Shown here: positions 27,967-36,289 of the stretch, piece by piece | How the letters are laid out: every line of letters begins with the position of its first letter | How positions within the stretch are numbered: the stretch's first letter is position 1 | NCBI RefSeq assembly: GCF_001189515.2 | Contig: NZ_CP012069.2 | Span: forward strand, 248,001-312,000 | DNA from: Olsenella sp. oral taxon 807 | Lineage (GTDB): Bacteria > Actinomycetota > Coriobacteriia > Coriobacteriales > Atopobiaceae | Reading direction: 5' to 3' | DNA length: 64,000 nt | The notes under the pieces: model-generated | Told to the model about the DNA's origin: nothing | The model's input: the letters and a program-made list of their open reading frames with translations, nothing else | The model's database searches: none | Made by a program: the position numbers and the translations under genes

Positions 27967-28116
27967 CCACTCGACGTCACCGAATGGCACGCAGGACGCG
28001 CACTCGACGCCACCGAGTGGCACAGAGGCCGAAGAATGCCCAGTTGTCAGGAGATTTCGTGCCACTCGACGTCACCGAATGGCACGCAGGACGCGCACTC
28101 GACGCCACCGAGTGGC
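27967..28116. repeat. 150-bp palindromic repeat element, family A, copy 2
   Basis: It has the same architecture as 4829-4979: two halves, each with two CCACTCG/CGAGTGG (or CGAATGG) hairpins, and a linker containing GAATGCCCAGTTG. Several stem changes (C to T and G to A) convert perfect into G-T-type pairs in the first hairpin of each half. The changes are identical in both halves, pointing to internal homogenisation. Confidence 0.85.
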
Positions 28117-28163
28117 AACAGCCTGACAGCTACCACCACCCATGCCACAGTGTCCTGCTGTGG

Positions 28164-28172
28164 TGCTATGCT
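28164..28172 (+). promoter_or_regulatory. extended minus-10 promoter element for comFC
   Basis: TG-C-TATGCT lies 45 bp upstream of the comFC start. Just before it, CCACAG-TGTCCTG-CTGTGG (28144-28162) forms a hairpin that could be an operator. Confidence 0.45.
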
Positions 28173-28216
28173 ATAGACGATGCTTCGAGCTACGGGAGAG
28201 CGCTCAGGGGAAACTC

Positions 28217-28996
28217 ATGTCACAGGTGGACGCGCACATCGAGGATGTCACCCATGACTCTCGTGACCGGATGGCGGGTGCGTTCGAGGACATGGAACAA
28301 CGTGTTGCCGAACTGCTTTGGCCGACCCGCTGTATTGGGTGTGACAGGCCGGGAGAGCTTCTTTGTGCCGAGTGCCGATCGCGGCTCCCTTGGATCGAGC
28401 AACGCTGGGCCTGTCCGGACTGTGGGGCACCCTTTGGGAGTCTCGCCTGTACGGAGTGTGAACATGACTGGGAATCGCGCACGATCGTTTGCGCGCTTCC
28501 CTTTGGTGGAACGATTTCTCGTCTCATCACGATCTTCAAGGATCATCACGAGCGGCGCCTTGCTTCGGTGTTGGCTGCGGCGATGGCAACCTCACTCGAC
28601 GAGGCGGCCGCCTGGCCTGCCCAAGATGGCCGTTCACGCTTTGAGCCCGAGGAACTCGACGCGATCTGCTTCGTTCCGGCAACCGCTGGAGCCTACGCCC
28701 GGCGGGGCTTCGACCACATGGAGCTTGTGTCCCAAGAGCTTGCGGCGCTCACGGGCATCCCCCTCGCGGACGTCTTGGCGCGAGCCTCGGCCCGTGACCA
28801 GCGCCAGCTTGACAGATGGGAGCGCAGGGAGAACATCAGAGGTACGATCGGTCCCGTCACAGACGTCTCTGGACTCAGGTTCCTTCTGGTCGATGACGTC
28901 ATCACCACGGGCGCAAGCATGCGAGAAGCCACACGTGCGCTTCTGGATCGTGGGGCCGCCGAGGTGAGCTGTTGTGCCTTCGCACGTGTCTGGTAG
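28217..28996 (+). CDS. comFC: ComF-type phosphoribosyltransferase-fold protein
   Basis: This 259-residue protein has an N-terminal zinc ribbon (CIGC, LCAEC, CPDC, CTEC pairs, about residues 36-85) and a C-terminal phosphoribosyltransferase fold with the PRPP loop LLVDDVITTGASM near 225. ComFC takes part in uptake and handling of transforming DNA in competent bacteria; other competence genes are not in the window. ATG 28217 with AGGGG 6 bases upstream is preferred over an earlier in-frame start in the leader. comFC next to hpf, with an RNA between, is the typical neighbourhood of the raiA RNA. Confidence 0.9.
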   Translation: MSQVDAHIEDVTHDSRDRMAGAFEDMEQRVAELLWPTRCIGCDRPGELLCAECRSRLPWIEQRWACPDCGAPFGSLACTECEHDWESRTIVCALPFGGTISRLITIFKDHHERRLASVLAAAMATSLDEAAAWPAQDGRSRFEPEELDAICFVPATAGAYARRGFDHMELVSQELAALTGIPLADVLARASARDQRQLDRWERRENIRGTIGPVTDVSGLRFLLVDDVITTGASMREATRALLDRGAAEVSCCAFARVW

Positions 28997-29264
28997 TGTT
29001 CCCTCTTCCTCACTTCCCCTGTCATCACGATTACCCGGGCAGCACTCTCGGTCGGCGTTCGTTCGGTGCCTGTCTGGCACAGCTTCATCCGGGTGCTGCC
29101 CCGTCCGATGCGCGCCCACTCCAAGAGGCAGCCAAACGACTGGCCAGCCACGATCTCTTGGTGTCCTCACCGATGTAACCACTCCGCTCGCAGGGCGTGA
29201 CGCTCAAACTAAGTGATGTGCGAGGTATGGTGTGGCGTATCACAGATAGTCCATAAAAGAAGGC

Positions 29265-29273
29265 TGGTATAAT
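29265..29273 (+). promoter_or_regulatory. extended minus-10 promoter of the structured RNA
   Basis: TG-G-TATAAT is a near-perfect extended minus-10. The predicted start (about 29280) coincides with the 5' strand of the RNA closing helix. Confidence 0.7.
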
Positions 29274-29280
29274 CTCAGGC

Positions 29281-29560
29281 GTTTTACCCAGGTCTGTGGT
29301 TGCGGGATTCGGCCCCTGCCTTTTCTAGGCGGTCGGTTGATACCCTAGTCCATGACAGACGAGGTCAAAGGGATCCACGTAAGCCGGACGTGAGCGTGCC
29401 GGCGAGCATGGCTCGTCCTAGGAGTAAGTCGCACCGCCCGACGATAAGCAAGGACGTGGGGTCCTGCGGGCGAGAGAGCCCACGGTGGGGGGCCGTAGCC
29501 CCGAAGCCAAAGCCCCGGTGCGCGAGTGTGGGGGAAAATACCAGGTCAGCTGGGTAAGAC
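29281..29560 (+). ncRNA. structured noncoding RNA, probably the raiA motif
   Basis: This roughly 280-nt stretch is GC-rich, with many local hairpins and no coding frame. Its two ends pair: GTTTTACCCAG at 29281-29291 with CTGGGTAAGAC at 29550-29560 (11 bp with one G-U), giving a closing P1 helix that begins at the predicted transcription start. Internal stems include the GGACGTG-GGGTCC region and GGGGCCG-TAGCCCC. The raiA RNA is known from Actinobacteria and Firmicutes, between comFC and the hibernation factor gene (raiA/hpf). Both genes flank this site in that order, with one lipoprotein gene inserted. Identity rests on context and fold, not on a covariance-model hit. Confidence 0.65.
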
Positions 29561-29587
29561 ATGAGTTGTACAACCATGGGAGAGAAG

Positions 29588-30583
29588 ATGATTACGAGCA
29601 GGAAGAAGATACTTGCGCTTGCCAGCATGTTGACGCTCACGGCGGCACTGTTCCTCAGCGGATGTAACCTTCCGGCCTCCCCTGGGGGCGAACCCTCGAA
29701 CGACACATCATCCCGGACTCAGGTCCAGCAGACGGTGCAGGACAGCGCCCTCGTTAACGCTGGTACGCTTACCGTAGGCGTTAACCTCGATGCCGCTATG
29801 GCGCCGCTGTGCTACGAGCAGGATGGGGATGCCCGTGGCCTCGACGCAGACCTTGCGTCCGCACTCGCGGGCCAGATGGGGCTTAAGGTCAAGTTTGTGA
29901 ACGTCTCGAGTCCGGCAAGCTCGCTTGGCACCGTCTGTGATGTCGTTATGGGCCAACGGGCAAGCACCGAGGGTGTCTACACGTTGGCCGGCACATACGC
30001 AGAGTCTGCGTCGGCCTTCTTCCACAAGGGTGATACCGGCATCGCCAAGGTTGACGACCTGTCCTCAAAGCGTCTTGGCCTTCAGGGTGGATCGGTGTCT
30101 GAGGCTGCGCTCGACCGCACGGGCCTCACGGTCGAGAAAAAGGGTTACGGAAAGGTCAACGATGCCTTTGCAGCCCTTGAGAGTGGAGACGTCGACTATG
30201 TGCTCTGCGAGGCCTATGCAGGGGCCTACCTCGCTCACTCCGCCTACGAGGACGTACGCTTCGTGGGCACGCTGAATCGTCCCGAGGCTGAGGGCATCGC
30301 CTGCTCGAACTCAAACACAGAGCTGTCCTCGGCCGTATCGAGTGCCCTCGATACCCTCAAGGGTAACGGTGTCTATAGCCTGATCCGAAGCCGTTGGCTG
30401 GGAGACTTCGACTCGATCGAGGCGGAGACCGACCAGGTCAAGAACATTCCCACAAAGCAAGAGGGGACAGCGGGTGCCACGACAACGGGTTCCAGCACCG
30501 CTGGCACGGCCGCTGGCTCCAACGCGGCGGGCTCCAACGCCGCTGGTACCACGACAACGGGCTCCAATGCTGCAGGTACCTAG
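29588..30583 (+). CDS. solute-binding lipoprotein (amino-acid ABC type)
   Basis: This 331-residue protein has a lipoprotein signal ending LTAALFLSGC (lipidated Cys near residue 26), then a bacterial type 3 solute-binding fold: LTVGVNLDAAMAPLCYEQDG, GLDADLASALAGQMG, LGLQGGSVSEAAL and IRSRWLGDF. Such proteins deliver polar amino acids to an ABC importer from the cell surface. No permease or ATPase is adjacent, so it is an orphan component. The tail from residue 290 is a Gly/Ala/Thr/Ser/Asn low-complexity repeat. ATG 29588 follows GGGAGAGAAG; an upstream ATG (29576) is the alternative. It begins right after the structured RNA. Confidence 0.85.
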   Translation: MITSRKKILALASMLTLTAALFLSGCNLPASPGGEPSNDTSSRTQVQQTVQDSALVNAGTLTVGVNLDAAMAPLCYEQDGDARGLDADLASALAGQMGLKVKFVNVSSPASSLGTVCDVVMGQRASTEGVYTLAGTYAESASAFFHKGDTGIAKVDDLSSKRLGLQGGSVSEAALDRTGLTVEKKGYGKVNDAFAALESGDVDYVLCEAYAGAYLAHSAYEDVRFVGTLNRPEAEGIACSNSNTELSSAVSSALDTLKGNGVYSLIRSRWLGDFDSIEAETDQVKNIPTKQEGTAGATTTGSSTAGTAAGSNAAGSNAAGTTTTGSNAAGT

Positions 30584-30783
30584 TGTTTTGCAGCAAGCGT
30601 AGGGCCTGCGGTCCACTCGGGGCGAGAGGCGCGTGCGTGTGGCTACGTAGCTACAGAAGCCCGACCTCCCGAGTGGTTCGGCAGTGCCCTTTTGGCGATT
30701 GGGGAAACCAGCCGTGAGTGTTTGGGTAAGAGATGGATACGAGATGCCCGTATGGGGCCTCACATCTGACACAGGAGGAATCG

Positions 30784-31380
30784 ATGGTTGACATCAAGAT
30801 CTCGGGACGCAAGGTCTCGGTCTCAGACGGCATGCGCGATCGTGTGACCGAGAAGATAGGAGATGCGCTCAAGGTCTTTGACATCCAGCCCATGAACTGT
30901 GATGTCGTCCTGCGCATGGGGAGGAACCGCACTAAACCCGAGCGCACGACCTGCGAGGTGACCGTGTTCGTGCGCCACAACGTGGTGCGTGTCGAGGCGA
31001 ACGCAGAGGACATGTACACCGCGATCGACGAGGCGGCATCCAAGGTTTCGAGGCAGCTACGCAAGTACAAGACGCGCGTCGTCGACAGAAGGCAACGCAG
31101 CGTCCGCTCCATTCGCACGAACGGAGCGACCGAGACGCCCAAGGACCTCAGCTCCCTCATCGAGTCTCCGGAGGACGATGACAACCAGCTCGTACGAGAG
31201 AAGGTCATCGAACTCACGCCCATGACCGAGGAGGAGGCACTGATCCAGACGGATCTTCTTGGCCATGACTTCTACGTCTTCATGAACTCGACGACGGGCC
31301 TCATCAATGTCATCTACCATCGAAACAACGGTGGCTATGGCATCATCAAGCCCAAGGACGAGACCAATGGCAGAGCCTAA
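30784..31380 (+). CDS. hpf: ribosome hibernation promoting factor, long form
   Basis: This 198-residue protein has an N-terminal S30AE/YfiA domain (VDIKISGRKVSVSDGMRDRV) that binds the 30S decoding site, and a C-terminal dimerisation domain (FYVFMNSTTGLINVIYHRN near residue 165) that joins two ribosomes into inactive 100S dimers. The long form is normal for Actinobacteria. ATG 30784 follows ACAGGAGGAATCG. It belongs to the comFC-raiA RNA-hpf neighbourhood. Confidence 0.94.
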   Translation: MVDIKISGRKVSVSDGMRDRVTEKIGDALKVFDIQPMNCDVVLRMGRNRTKPERTTCEVTVFVRHNVVRVEANAEDMYTAIDEAASKVSRQLRKYKTRVVDRRQRSVRSIRTNGATETPKDLSSLIESPEDDDNQLVREKVIELTPMTEEEALIQTDLLGHDFYVFMNSTTGLINVIYHRNNGGYGIIKPKDETNGRA

Positions 31381-31395
31381 GCGGGAGACGGGCAT

Positions 31396-32427
31396 ATGTC
31401 CAATGACTTCAGTAAGACCGTCGGCGGCCTTGATGGTGTGATCGGGGCGCAGGGCGACGGTCGAGACCTTCATCAGAGGCGCGGCGTGCGCATCATCGTA
31501 GACTCCACGGCTGACTATGCCCCCGAGGTCGCCGAGCGGCTGGGGGTCGAGGTGATCCCCTTCACCTACGTCACGCCCGAGGGCGAGCAGGTCGATGACC
31601 TCTGGAAGACGAGCGATTCTCACGCGTTCTACGAGCGGATGCGGCAGAATCCGGACATGCGTCTCACGACCTGTGCCGTCACGCCGGGTCGCTACTTCGA
31701 GGTGTTCGAAAAGGCCGCCAAGGCTGGCCTACCCACCATCTACATGGGTCTTCCTGCGGGTCTCTCGTCGTCCATCGACTCGGCGCGCCAGGCGGCGGAC
31801 ATGATCCGGGAGCGTTACCCCGGCTTTGAGCTTTACGTCCTCGATAATCGCTGTGATTCGGCTGCGGGCGAGCTGCTTGCCATCGAGGCCGCGCATCAGG
31901 CATCCATGGGACTCTCGGCCAAGGAGCTCTATGCTTGGGCGAGGGATGCGCGCTACTTCGTCCACGGCTACTTTACGCTGGAGAGCTTTGACGCCCTTGC
32001 TGCCGGTGGGCGTATCCCGCCGGCTGCCGCGAGCGTGGGCAGCAAACTCGACATCAAGCCCGAGCTATCCTACGACCTCAACGGTGCCCTGACGCTCCGG
32101 GGCATGTGTCGAGGGCGCAAGAAGGCGCTCCGGGCCATCATGCAGGACTTTCGCGAGAACTACGCCCATGACACGTCGCTGCCGCTGAGCATCGTCTCAT
32201 CCGATGCCGAGAGGGACGCTGACTGGCTCGAGAAGGAGGTTCGCAAGGAGAAGGGATGTGAGGACGTGACCATCATCAGGAGTCAGGTCTCTCCCATCTT
32301 GGGCTGCCACGTGGGTCCTGGCATGGTCGCGCTCTGCTTTTGGGGTACCGACCGTCGCGAGAAGCTCTCTCTTACCGATCGTATCACGCGCAGGGTCAAG
32401 CGGGCGGGGGCCAGTGGTGCGCGGTAG
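31396..32427 (+). CDS. DegV family protein, second copy
   Basis: This 343-residue DegV-fold protein has a 30-residue N-terminal extension; the fold starts at VRIIVDSTADY. LTTCAVTPGRYFEVF replaces the common TSQP loop, and SFDALAAGGRIPPAAA is the usual signature region near residue 200. The ending MVALCFWGTDR matches the family end. It probably binds fatty acids like FakB. It lies 15 bp after hpf, presumably in one operon. It is clearly diverged from the DegV at 1774. Confidence 0.85.
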   Translation: MSNDFSKTVGGLDGVIGAQGDGRDLHQRRGVRIIVDSTADYAPEVAERLGVEVIPFTYVTPEGEQVDDLWKTSDSHAFYERMRQNPDMRLTTCAVTPGRYFEVFEKAAKAGLPTIYMGLPAGLSSSIDSARQAADMIRERYPGFELYVLDNRCDSAAGELLAIEAAHQASMGLSAKELYAWARDARYFVHGYFTLESFDALAAGGRIPPAAASVGSKLDIKPELSYDLNGALTLRGMCRGRKKALRAIMQDFRENYAHDTSLPLSIVSSDAERDADWLEKEVRKEKGCEDVTIIRSQVSPILGCHVGPGMVALCFWGTDRREKLSLTDRITRRVKRAGASGAR

Positions 32428-32514
32428 TGCTCGACATGTGATCTCAACAAGAAGTGCTCAGGTCGCTGTGACGTGGGTACCAGAAAGGCTATAAGAAAGG
32501 CTATAGTGACGCGT

Positions 32515-33504
32515 ATGGCAAGCACCGCGATTCGTAAGGTCTCCTTCATCGGCACTGGTATCATGGGTGCCCCCATCGCAGGGCATCTCATGGATGCTGG
32601 CTATGAGCTGACGGTTTACACCCGCAGCGGCGAGAAGGCCAAGGGCCTTATCGACAGGGGCGCTCGCTGGGCCCCCGATGTCGAGTCTGCCGCTCTCGGG
32701 GCTGACGTGGTCTTCACCATGCTGGGCTATCCGGAGGACGTCGAGGACGTCTACCTTGCCACGGATGGCCTCATACGCAGTACGAAAAAGGGTGCTTGGA
32801 TGGTCGACCTCACCACCAGCTCGCCCGGACTTGCCCGTGACATCCACGATGCCGCCGAGGTCGAGGACAAGCATGCCTTCGACTGTCCCGTTACAGGTGG
32901 CGAGCAGGGAGCGATCGACGGCACGCTGACGCTCATGGCAGGTGTCCGTAAGGATGACGCCACGGTGCTCCAACCCCTGCTCGAGAGCTTCTCGTCTAAG
33001 ATCTACTATTTGGGTGGCGCGGGTAGGGGGCAGATCGCCAAGCTCTGCAACCAGGTGTCTCTTGGTGCCGCGATGATGGGCTACGCCGATGCCCTTGCGC
33101 TTGCTGGTAGGGCGGGTATGGACAAGGCGCAGGTGCTCGACATTATCTCGCATGGCCTCGGGGGATCGGTTGCGCTCTCGCAGTTGGGGCCCAAGTCCGT
33201 GGCAGGAGACTACAAGCCTGGTTTTCTTGCGGAGCACCTGCGCAAGGACCTCGGGCTCGCAATCTTCGAGGCAGACGACCTCGACATCGCCCTGCCGAGC
33301 GCCGAGGCGGCCTATGGGCTCTACGATATCCTCTGCCAGGTCGGTGGCTCGAGGCTGGGCACGCAGGCCGTCACGCTGCTCTATGCAGATGATGACACCG
33401 GTACCGCTGCCGGACTCGACTGGTCGAAGCTCGATGTGCCCGACTACGACCACGATGAGTACGACCATGGAGGTCACGAACATCACCATCACCACCATCG
33501 CTAG
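32515..33504 (+). CDS. NAD(P)-dependent beta-hydroxyacid dehydrogenase with a natural His-rich tail
   Basis: This 329-residue member of the 3-hydroxyisobutyrate dehydrogenase family has the Rossmann glycine loop VSFIGTGIMGAPIAGHL at the start, the substrate motif DCPVTGGEQGAIDG near residue 125, and the catalytic lysine in GQIAKLCNQ near 175. Substrate is not determinable; tartronate semialdehyde and 3-hydroxyisobutyrate reductases share these motifs. The last 21 residues are Asp/Tyr/His-rich and end in six histidines and Arg, which could bind nickel or zinc. GTG 32506 with AAAGG 5 bases upstream is an alternative start. A 12-bp direct repeat AGAAAGGCTATA precedes it. Confidence 0.86.
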   Translation: MASTAIRKVSFIGTGIMGAPIAGHLMDAGYELTVYTRSGEKAKGLIDRGARWAPDVESAALGADVVFTMLGYPEDVEDVYLATDGLIRSTKKGAWMVDLTTSSPGLARDIHDAAEVEDKHAFDCPVTGGEQGAIDGTLTLMAGVRKDDATVLQPLLESFSSKIYYLGGAGRGQIAKLCNQVSLGAAMMGYADALALAGRAGMDKAQVLDIISHGLGGSVALSQLGPKSVAGDYKPGFLAEHLRKDLGLAIFEADDLDIALPSAEAAYGLYDILCQVGGSRLGTQAVTLLYADDDTGTAAGLDWSKLDVPDYDHDEYDHGGHEHHHHHHR

Positions 33505-33585
33505 ACGACGCGCGGACAGCGTGGCCTCGCAGGTCCTGTACCTCGGGCCCAAGGAGGTTTGCGCCGCGAAAGGAACCCATGCACC

Positions 33586-34362
33586 ATGAACGAGAACACC
33601 CAGAGTTCGCTCGCAGTCCTCATTGACTACGAGAACCTTGCGCTTGGAACGGGCAAGAGAAAGCGCAACGGCCATCAGGAGGCGGGACCCAGGCCGGACG
33701 TCAAGCGCATCTTGGAGCGGCTCGTCGACAAGGGTAGGATTGCCGCCAAGCGCGCCTACTGCGACTGGCAGCGCTTCGATAATGCCATAACCCCCCTACA
33801 CGAACTGGGCATCGAGCTCATTGAGATACCAGATCGGGCCTTTACGGGCAAGAATTCAGCCGACATCCGCTTGGCGGTCGACGCGGTGGAGATGTGCCTC
33901 ACAAAGGAGCATATCGATACCTTCGCGATCCTCTCTGGTGACTCGGACTTCTCACCGCTTGTCGCCAAGCTCAAGGAGTTTGGCAAGATGGTCATCGGCG
34001 TCGGCATGAAGGAGTCAACGAGCAGCCTGCTCACCGAGGTCTGCGACGAGTTTCTCTTCTACGAGGACATCGCAAGTTCAGGCGGCGTGCCTGACTTCGC
34101 GGCTAAGGTGAGCAAGGACAAGCACGACTGCTATCAGTTGCTCTTCGAGACGATCGACGCACTTCAGGGCGAGAGTGACAGCGCCATCCTCGCCTCGCGC
34201 CTCAAGGACACCATGAAGCGCAAGCGACCGCAGTTCACCGAGCGCGGCTACGGCTACCGCTCGTTCTCGAACCTGCTGCGAGAGGCGGCCAAGCTCGGTT
34301 TCATAGAGATCCACCAGGACTCGCGCAGCGGTACGGTCATGGTGGACGGCTTTAGCGAATAG
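33586..34362 (+). CDS. NYN-domain nuclease with C-terminal OST-HTH/LOTUS-like domain
   Basis: This 258-residue protein starts with the PIN-like NYN domain: acidic residues in VLIDYENL (about 13), SADIRLAVDAVE (about 100) and ILSGDSDFSPLV (about 120) form the metal site of this RNase fold. Residues 175-255, with RGYGYRSFSNLLREA, match the LOTUS/OST-HTH domain that binds structured RNA or helicases. Similar two-domain proteins are widespread and poorly characterised. AAAGGA lies 11 bases before the ATG. The HEAT-like gene follows 8 bp later, so the two likely work together. Confidence 0.82.
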   Translation: MNENTQSSLAVLIDYENLALGTGKRKRNGHQEAGPRPDVKRILERLVDKGRIAAKRAYCDWQRFDNAITPLHELGIELIEIPDRAFTGKNSADIRLAVDAVEMCLTKEHIDTFAILSGDSDFSPLVAKLKEFGKMVIGVGMKESTSSLLTEVCDEFLFYEDIASSGGVPDFAAKVSKDKHDCYQLLFETIDALQGESDSAILASRLKDTMKRKRPQFTERGYGYRSFSNLLREAAKLGFIEIHQDSRSGTVMVDGFSE

Positions 34363-34370
34363 GGGAGATC

Positions 34371-34961
34371 ATGGCGGATAGCGATGTGGAGGCTGTGCGC
34401 CTCAAGGAGCTGGTTGGCGAGCTGGGCGGAGCAAACCGTCGGCGGCGCCAGGATGCTGCGCACGAGATCGCCCGGCTGGCAAAGAAGGACGTTGATCAGC
34501 TCTTTGACTATGCCGGAGACATCATCGACGGGCTCGATCGCCCCGAGGCCCAGACGCGCTGGGAGCTGCTCGACGCTCTCTCAGAGATGGCGCGGGTTGA
34601 TCCGGGCTGCGTCGAGGAGGCTTTCGGCGGTGCCGAGGCGTCCCTCTTCGACGAGGACTCATCGATCGCGCGACTCGCCGCCTTCCGCTTCCTGACCAGC
34701 TATGGAGCAACGTCTGGCAAGCGCTCGGATCAGGTCTGGAAGATCCTCGAGGAGGCGATCCAGTGCTACCACGGCGATCCCGAGTACCGTGACATGCTCG
34801 GCTGCCTGCTCGAGATGGCCAAGGGCACGATCTCAGACCAAACGGCTCAAGTCATGCGCTCTAGAGTTGACTTCGACGCCAGGCACGGGAGAGGCTACAT
34901 CAAGGCCTTCTCGGCCGAGATCGTCGAGGCGATAGACAACCGCTTGTTAGGTGCTGGATAA
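34371..34961 (+). CDS. HEAT-like helical repeat protein
   Basis: This 196-residue all-helical protein has alternating Ala/Leu/Arg patterns (RRRRQDAAHEIARLAKKD, TRWELLDALSEMARVDP, IARLAAFRFLTSYG), consistent with four to five HEAT-type helical pairs, normally protein-protein adaptors. No enzyme motif is visible. The ATG has AGGGGAG directly upstream. Tight linkage to the NYN gene is the only clue to function. Confidence 0.7.
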   Translation: MADSDVEAVRLKELVGELGGANRRRRQDAAHEIARLAKKDVDQLFDYAGDIIDGLDRPEAQTRWELLDALSEMARVDPGCVEEAFGGAEASLFDEDSSIARLAAFRFLTSYGATSGKRSDQVWKILEEAIQCYHGDPEYRDMLGCLLEMAKGTISDQTAQVMRSRVDFDARHGRGYIKAFSAEIVEAIDNRLLGAG

Positions 34962-35143
34962 GTGCTGAGGATACGGCGTTTTCATGCGCGATCGCCGAAG
35001 TGCCCTTTATGCTCCGGTGGCTGAACTACCATTTAGCACGTTTTACATGATCGGGCATGCCGTCACGTGAGCGCGTGTGCATGGAGCGTGTCCGCAGGAT
35101 GATATGCCCCGGATATGGGCAGGGCAGCACGGGAGGTTATATC

Positions 35144-36268
35144 GTGGCAGACAAGAAGGACGATAAAAAGCAGGACGATAAGAAGCGTGACGATGAGGTC
35201 AAGGCGACCGATGGGGCGGATGTGACCGACAAGAGCGAGACGTCAAAGGACGAGTCGGCAGACAAGGATAAGACGGACACGTCCGCAGACAAAACCGAGG
35301 AGATCAAGAGCGACTCCAAAGACGAGTCGGCGAACAAGGTCAAGGACTTTGGGACGTCCGCGCGCTCTGGCTCTAGGAGCTGGAAGGAGGAGCACGATTC
35401 CAGACGGGCGGCTCGGTCCTCGCGACGGGGCCTCTCCACGCCGGTCTGGATCGCTATCACCGTGGCGGCCCTTGTCGTGGGCGTCGCCTGCGGCCACTTC
35501 CTGCTTGCGGGCGTCGCGGGTGGAACCGTCTTGGGAGATTCTGTAGCCGGCAAGACCTCCCTCACCGAGGCCGACCTCGACAAGCCGATGGGTAGCTACA
35601 ACTATGCCGGATCGAGTTATTCCATAACGGCCCGCGAGGTCATCGAGTCTTCCTCCTCTCTTGACGCTGCGAAGAAGGATGACCAGACATACAAGGTTCC
35701 TTCGGCGGACAGCGTCATCTCCGTCGCGCGCAACCAGATCTTTTCGAAGATCTGCGATGCCAAGAACATTACCGTGAGTGACGAGGAGATCAGTGAGTTT
35801 GCCCAGAAGATGGTGGGTACCTCCGACTTCTCGACCATCGCCTCCAAGTACGGTATAGGAGAGGATTCAATCAAGACCCAGATCACTGCAGCGGCGAGGC
35901 TCTCAAAGCTTCGCAGCGAGACCGTGAAGGCCAAGCTCCCCGTCCAGCCGACCGCGCCGACCGCTCCGTCTGACGGCAACAATAACGCCGAGAATGGAGA
36001 CTACGCCACCTACATCATCGGACTTGCGGGCGATGAGTGGGACAGTTCGACCGGTTCTTGGAAGAGCAGCGACAGTGCCTACGCCACCGCGCTGGCAGAT
36101 TACAAGATCACGAACGAGTCCGCATCCTATGCGGCAGCCCAGGCAGCCTACTACGTGGCAACCCAGAAGTATCAGGCTGAGGCCAATGCGTATAGCAGCG
36201 AGTGGAACGGCTACCTAAACGAGGAGCTCTGCAAGGCCAACCTCACCCTATCTACCTTGGTTTCCTAG
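35144..36268 (+). CDS. membrane-anchored SurA_N-like chaperone/foldase-type protein
   Basis: This 374-residue protein has a highly charged Lys/Asp cytoplasmic region (residues 1-95), one membrane helix about 102-125 (VWIAITVAALVVGVACGHFLLA) and an extracytoplasmic helical region. ISVARNQIFSKICDAKNITVSDEEISEFAQ resembles the SurA/PrsA N-terminal chaperone fold. No PPIase domain follows; the C-terminal part is Ala/Tyr/Ser-rich helix. GTG 35144 follows GGGAGG. The role is inferred from fold only. Confidence 0.65.
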   Translation: MADKKDDKKQDDKKRDDEVKATDGADVTDKSETSKDESADKDKTDTSADKTEEIKSDSKDESANKVKDFGTSARSGSRSWKEEHDSRRAARSSRRGLSTPVWIAITVAALVVGVACGHFLLAGVAGGTVLGDSVAGKTSLTEADLDKPMGSYNYAGSSYSITAREVIESSSSLDAAKKDDQTYKVPSADSVISVARNQIFSKICDAKNITVSDEEISEFAQKMVGTSDFSTIASKYGIGEDSIKTQITAAARLSKLRSETVKAKLPVQPTAPTAPSDGNNNAENGDYATYIIGLAGDEWDSSTGSWKSSDSAYATALADYKITNESASYAAAQAAYYVATQKYQAEANAYSSEWNGYLNEELCKANLTLSTLVS

Positions 36269-36289
36269 GGCTAGGGCGGGGCGCAGACG

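Noticed and set aside
29281-29560. tmRNA, RNase P RNA, SRP RNA or lysine riboswitch
   Set aside because: None of their hallmark conserved segments is present; context and P1 helix fit raiA better.
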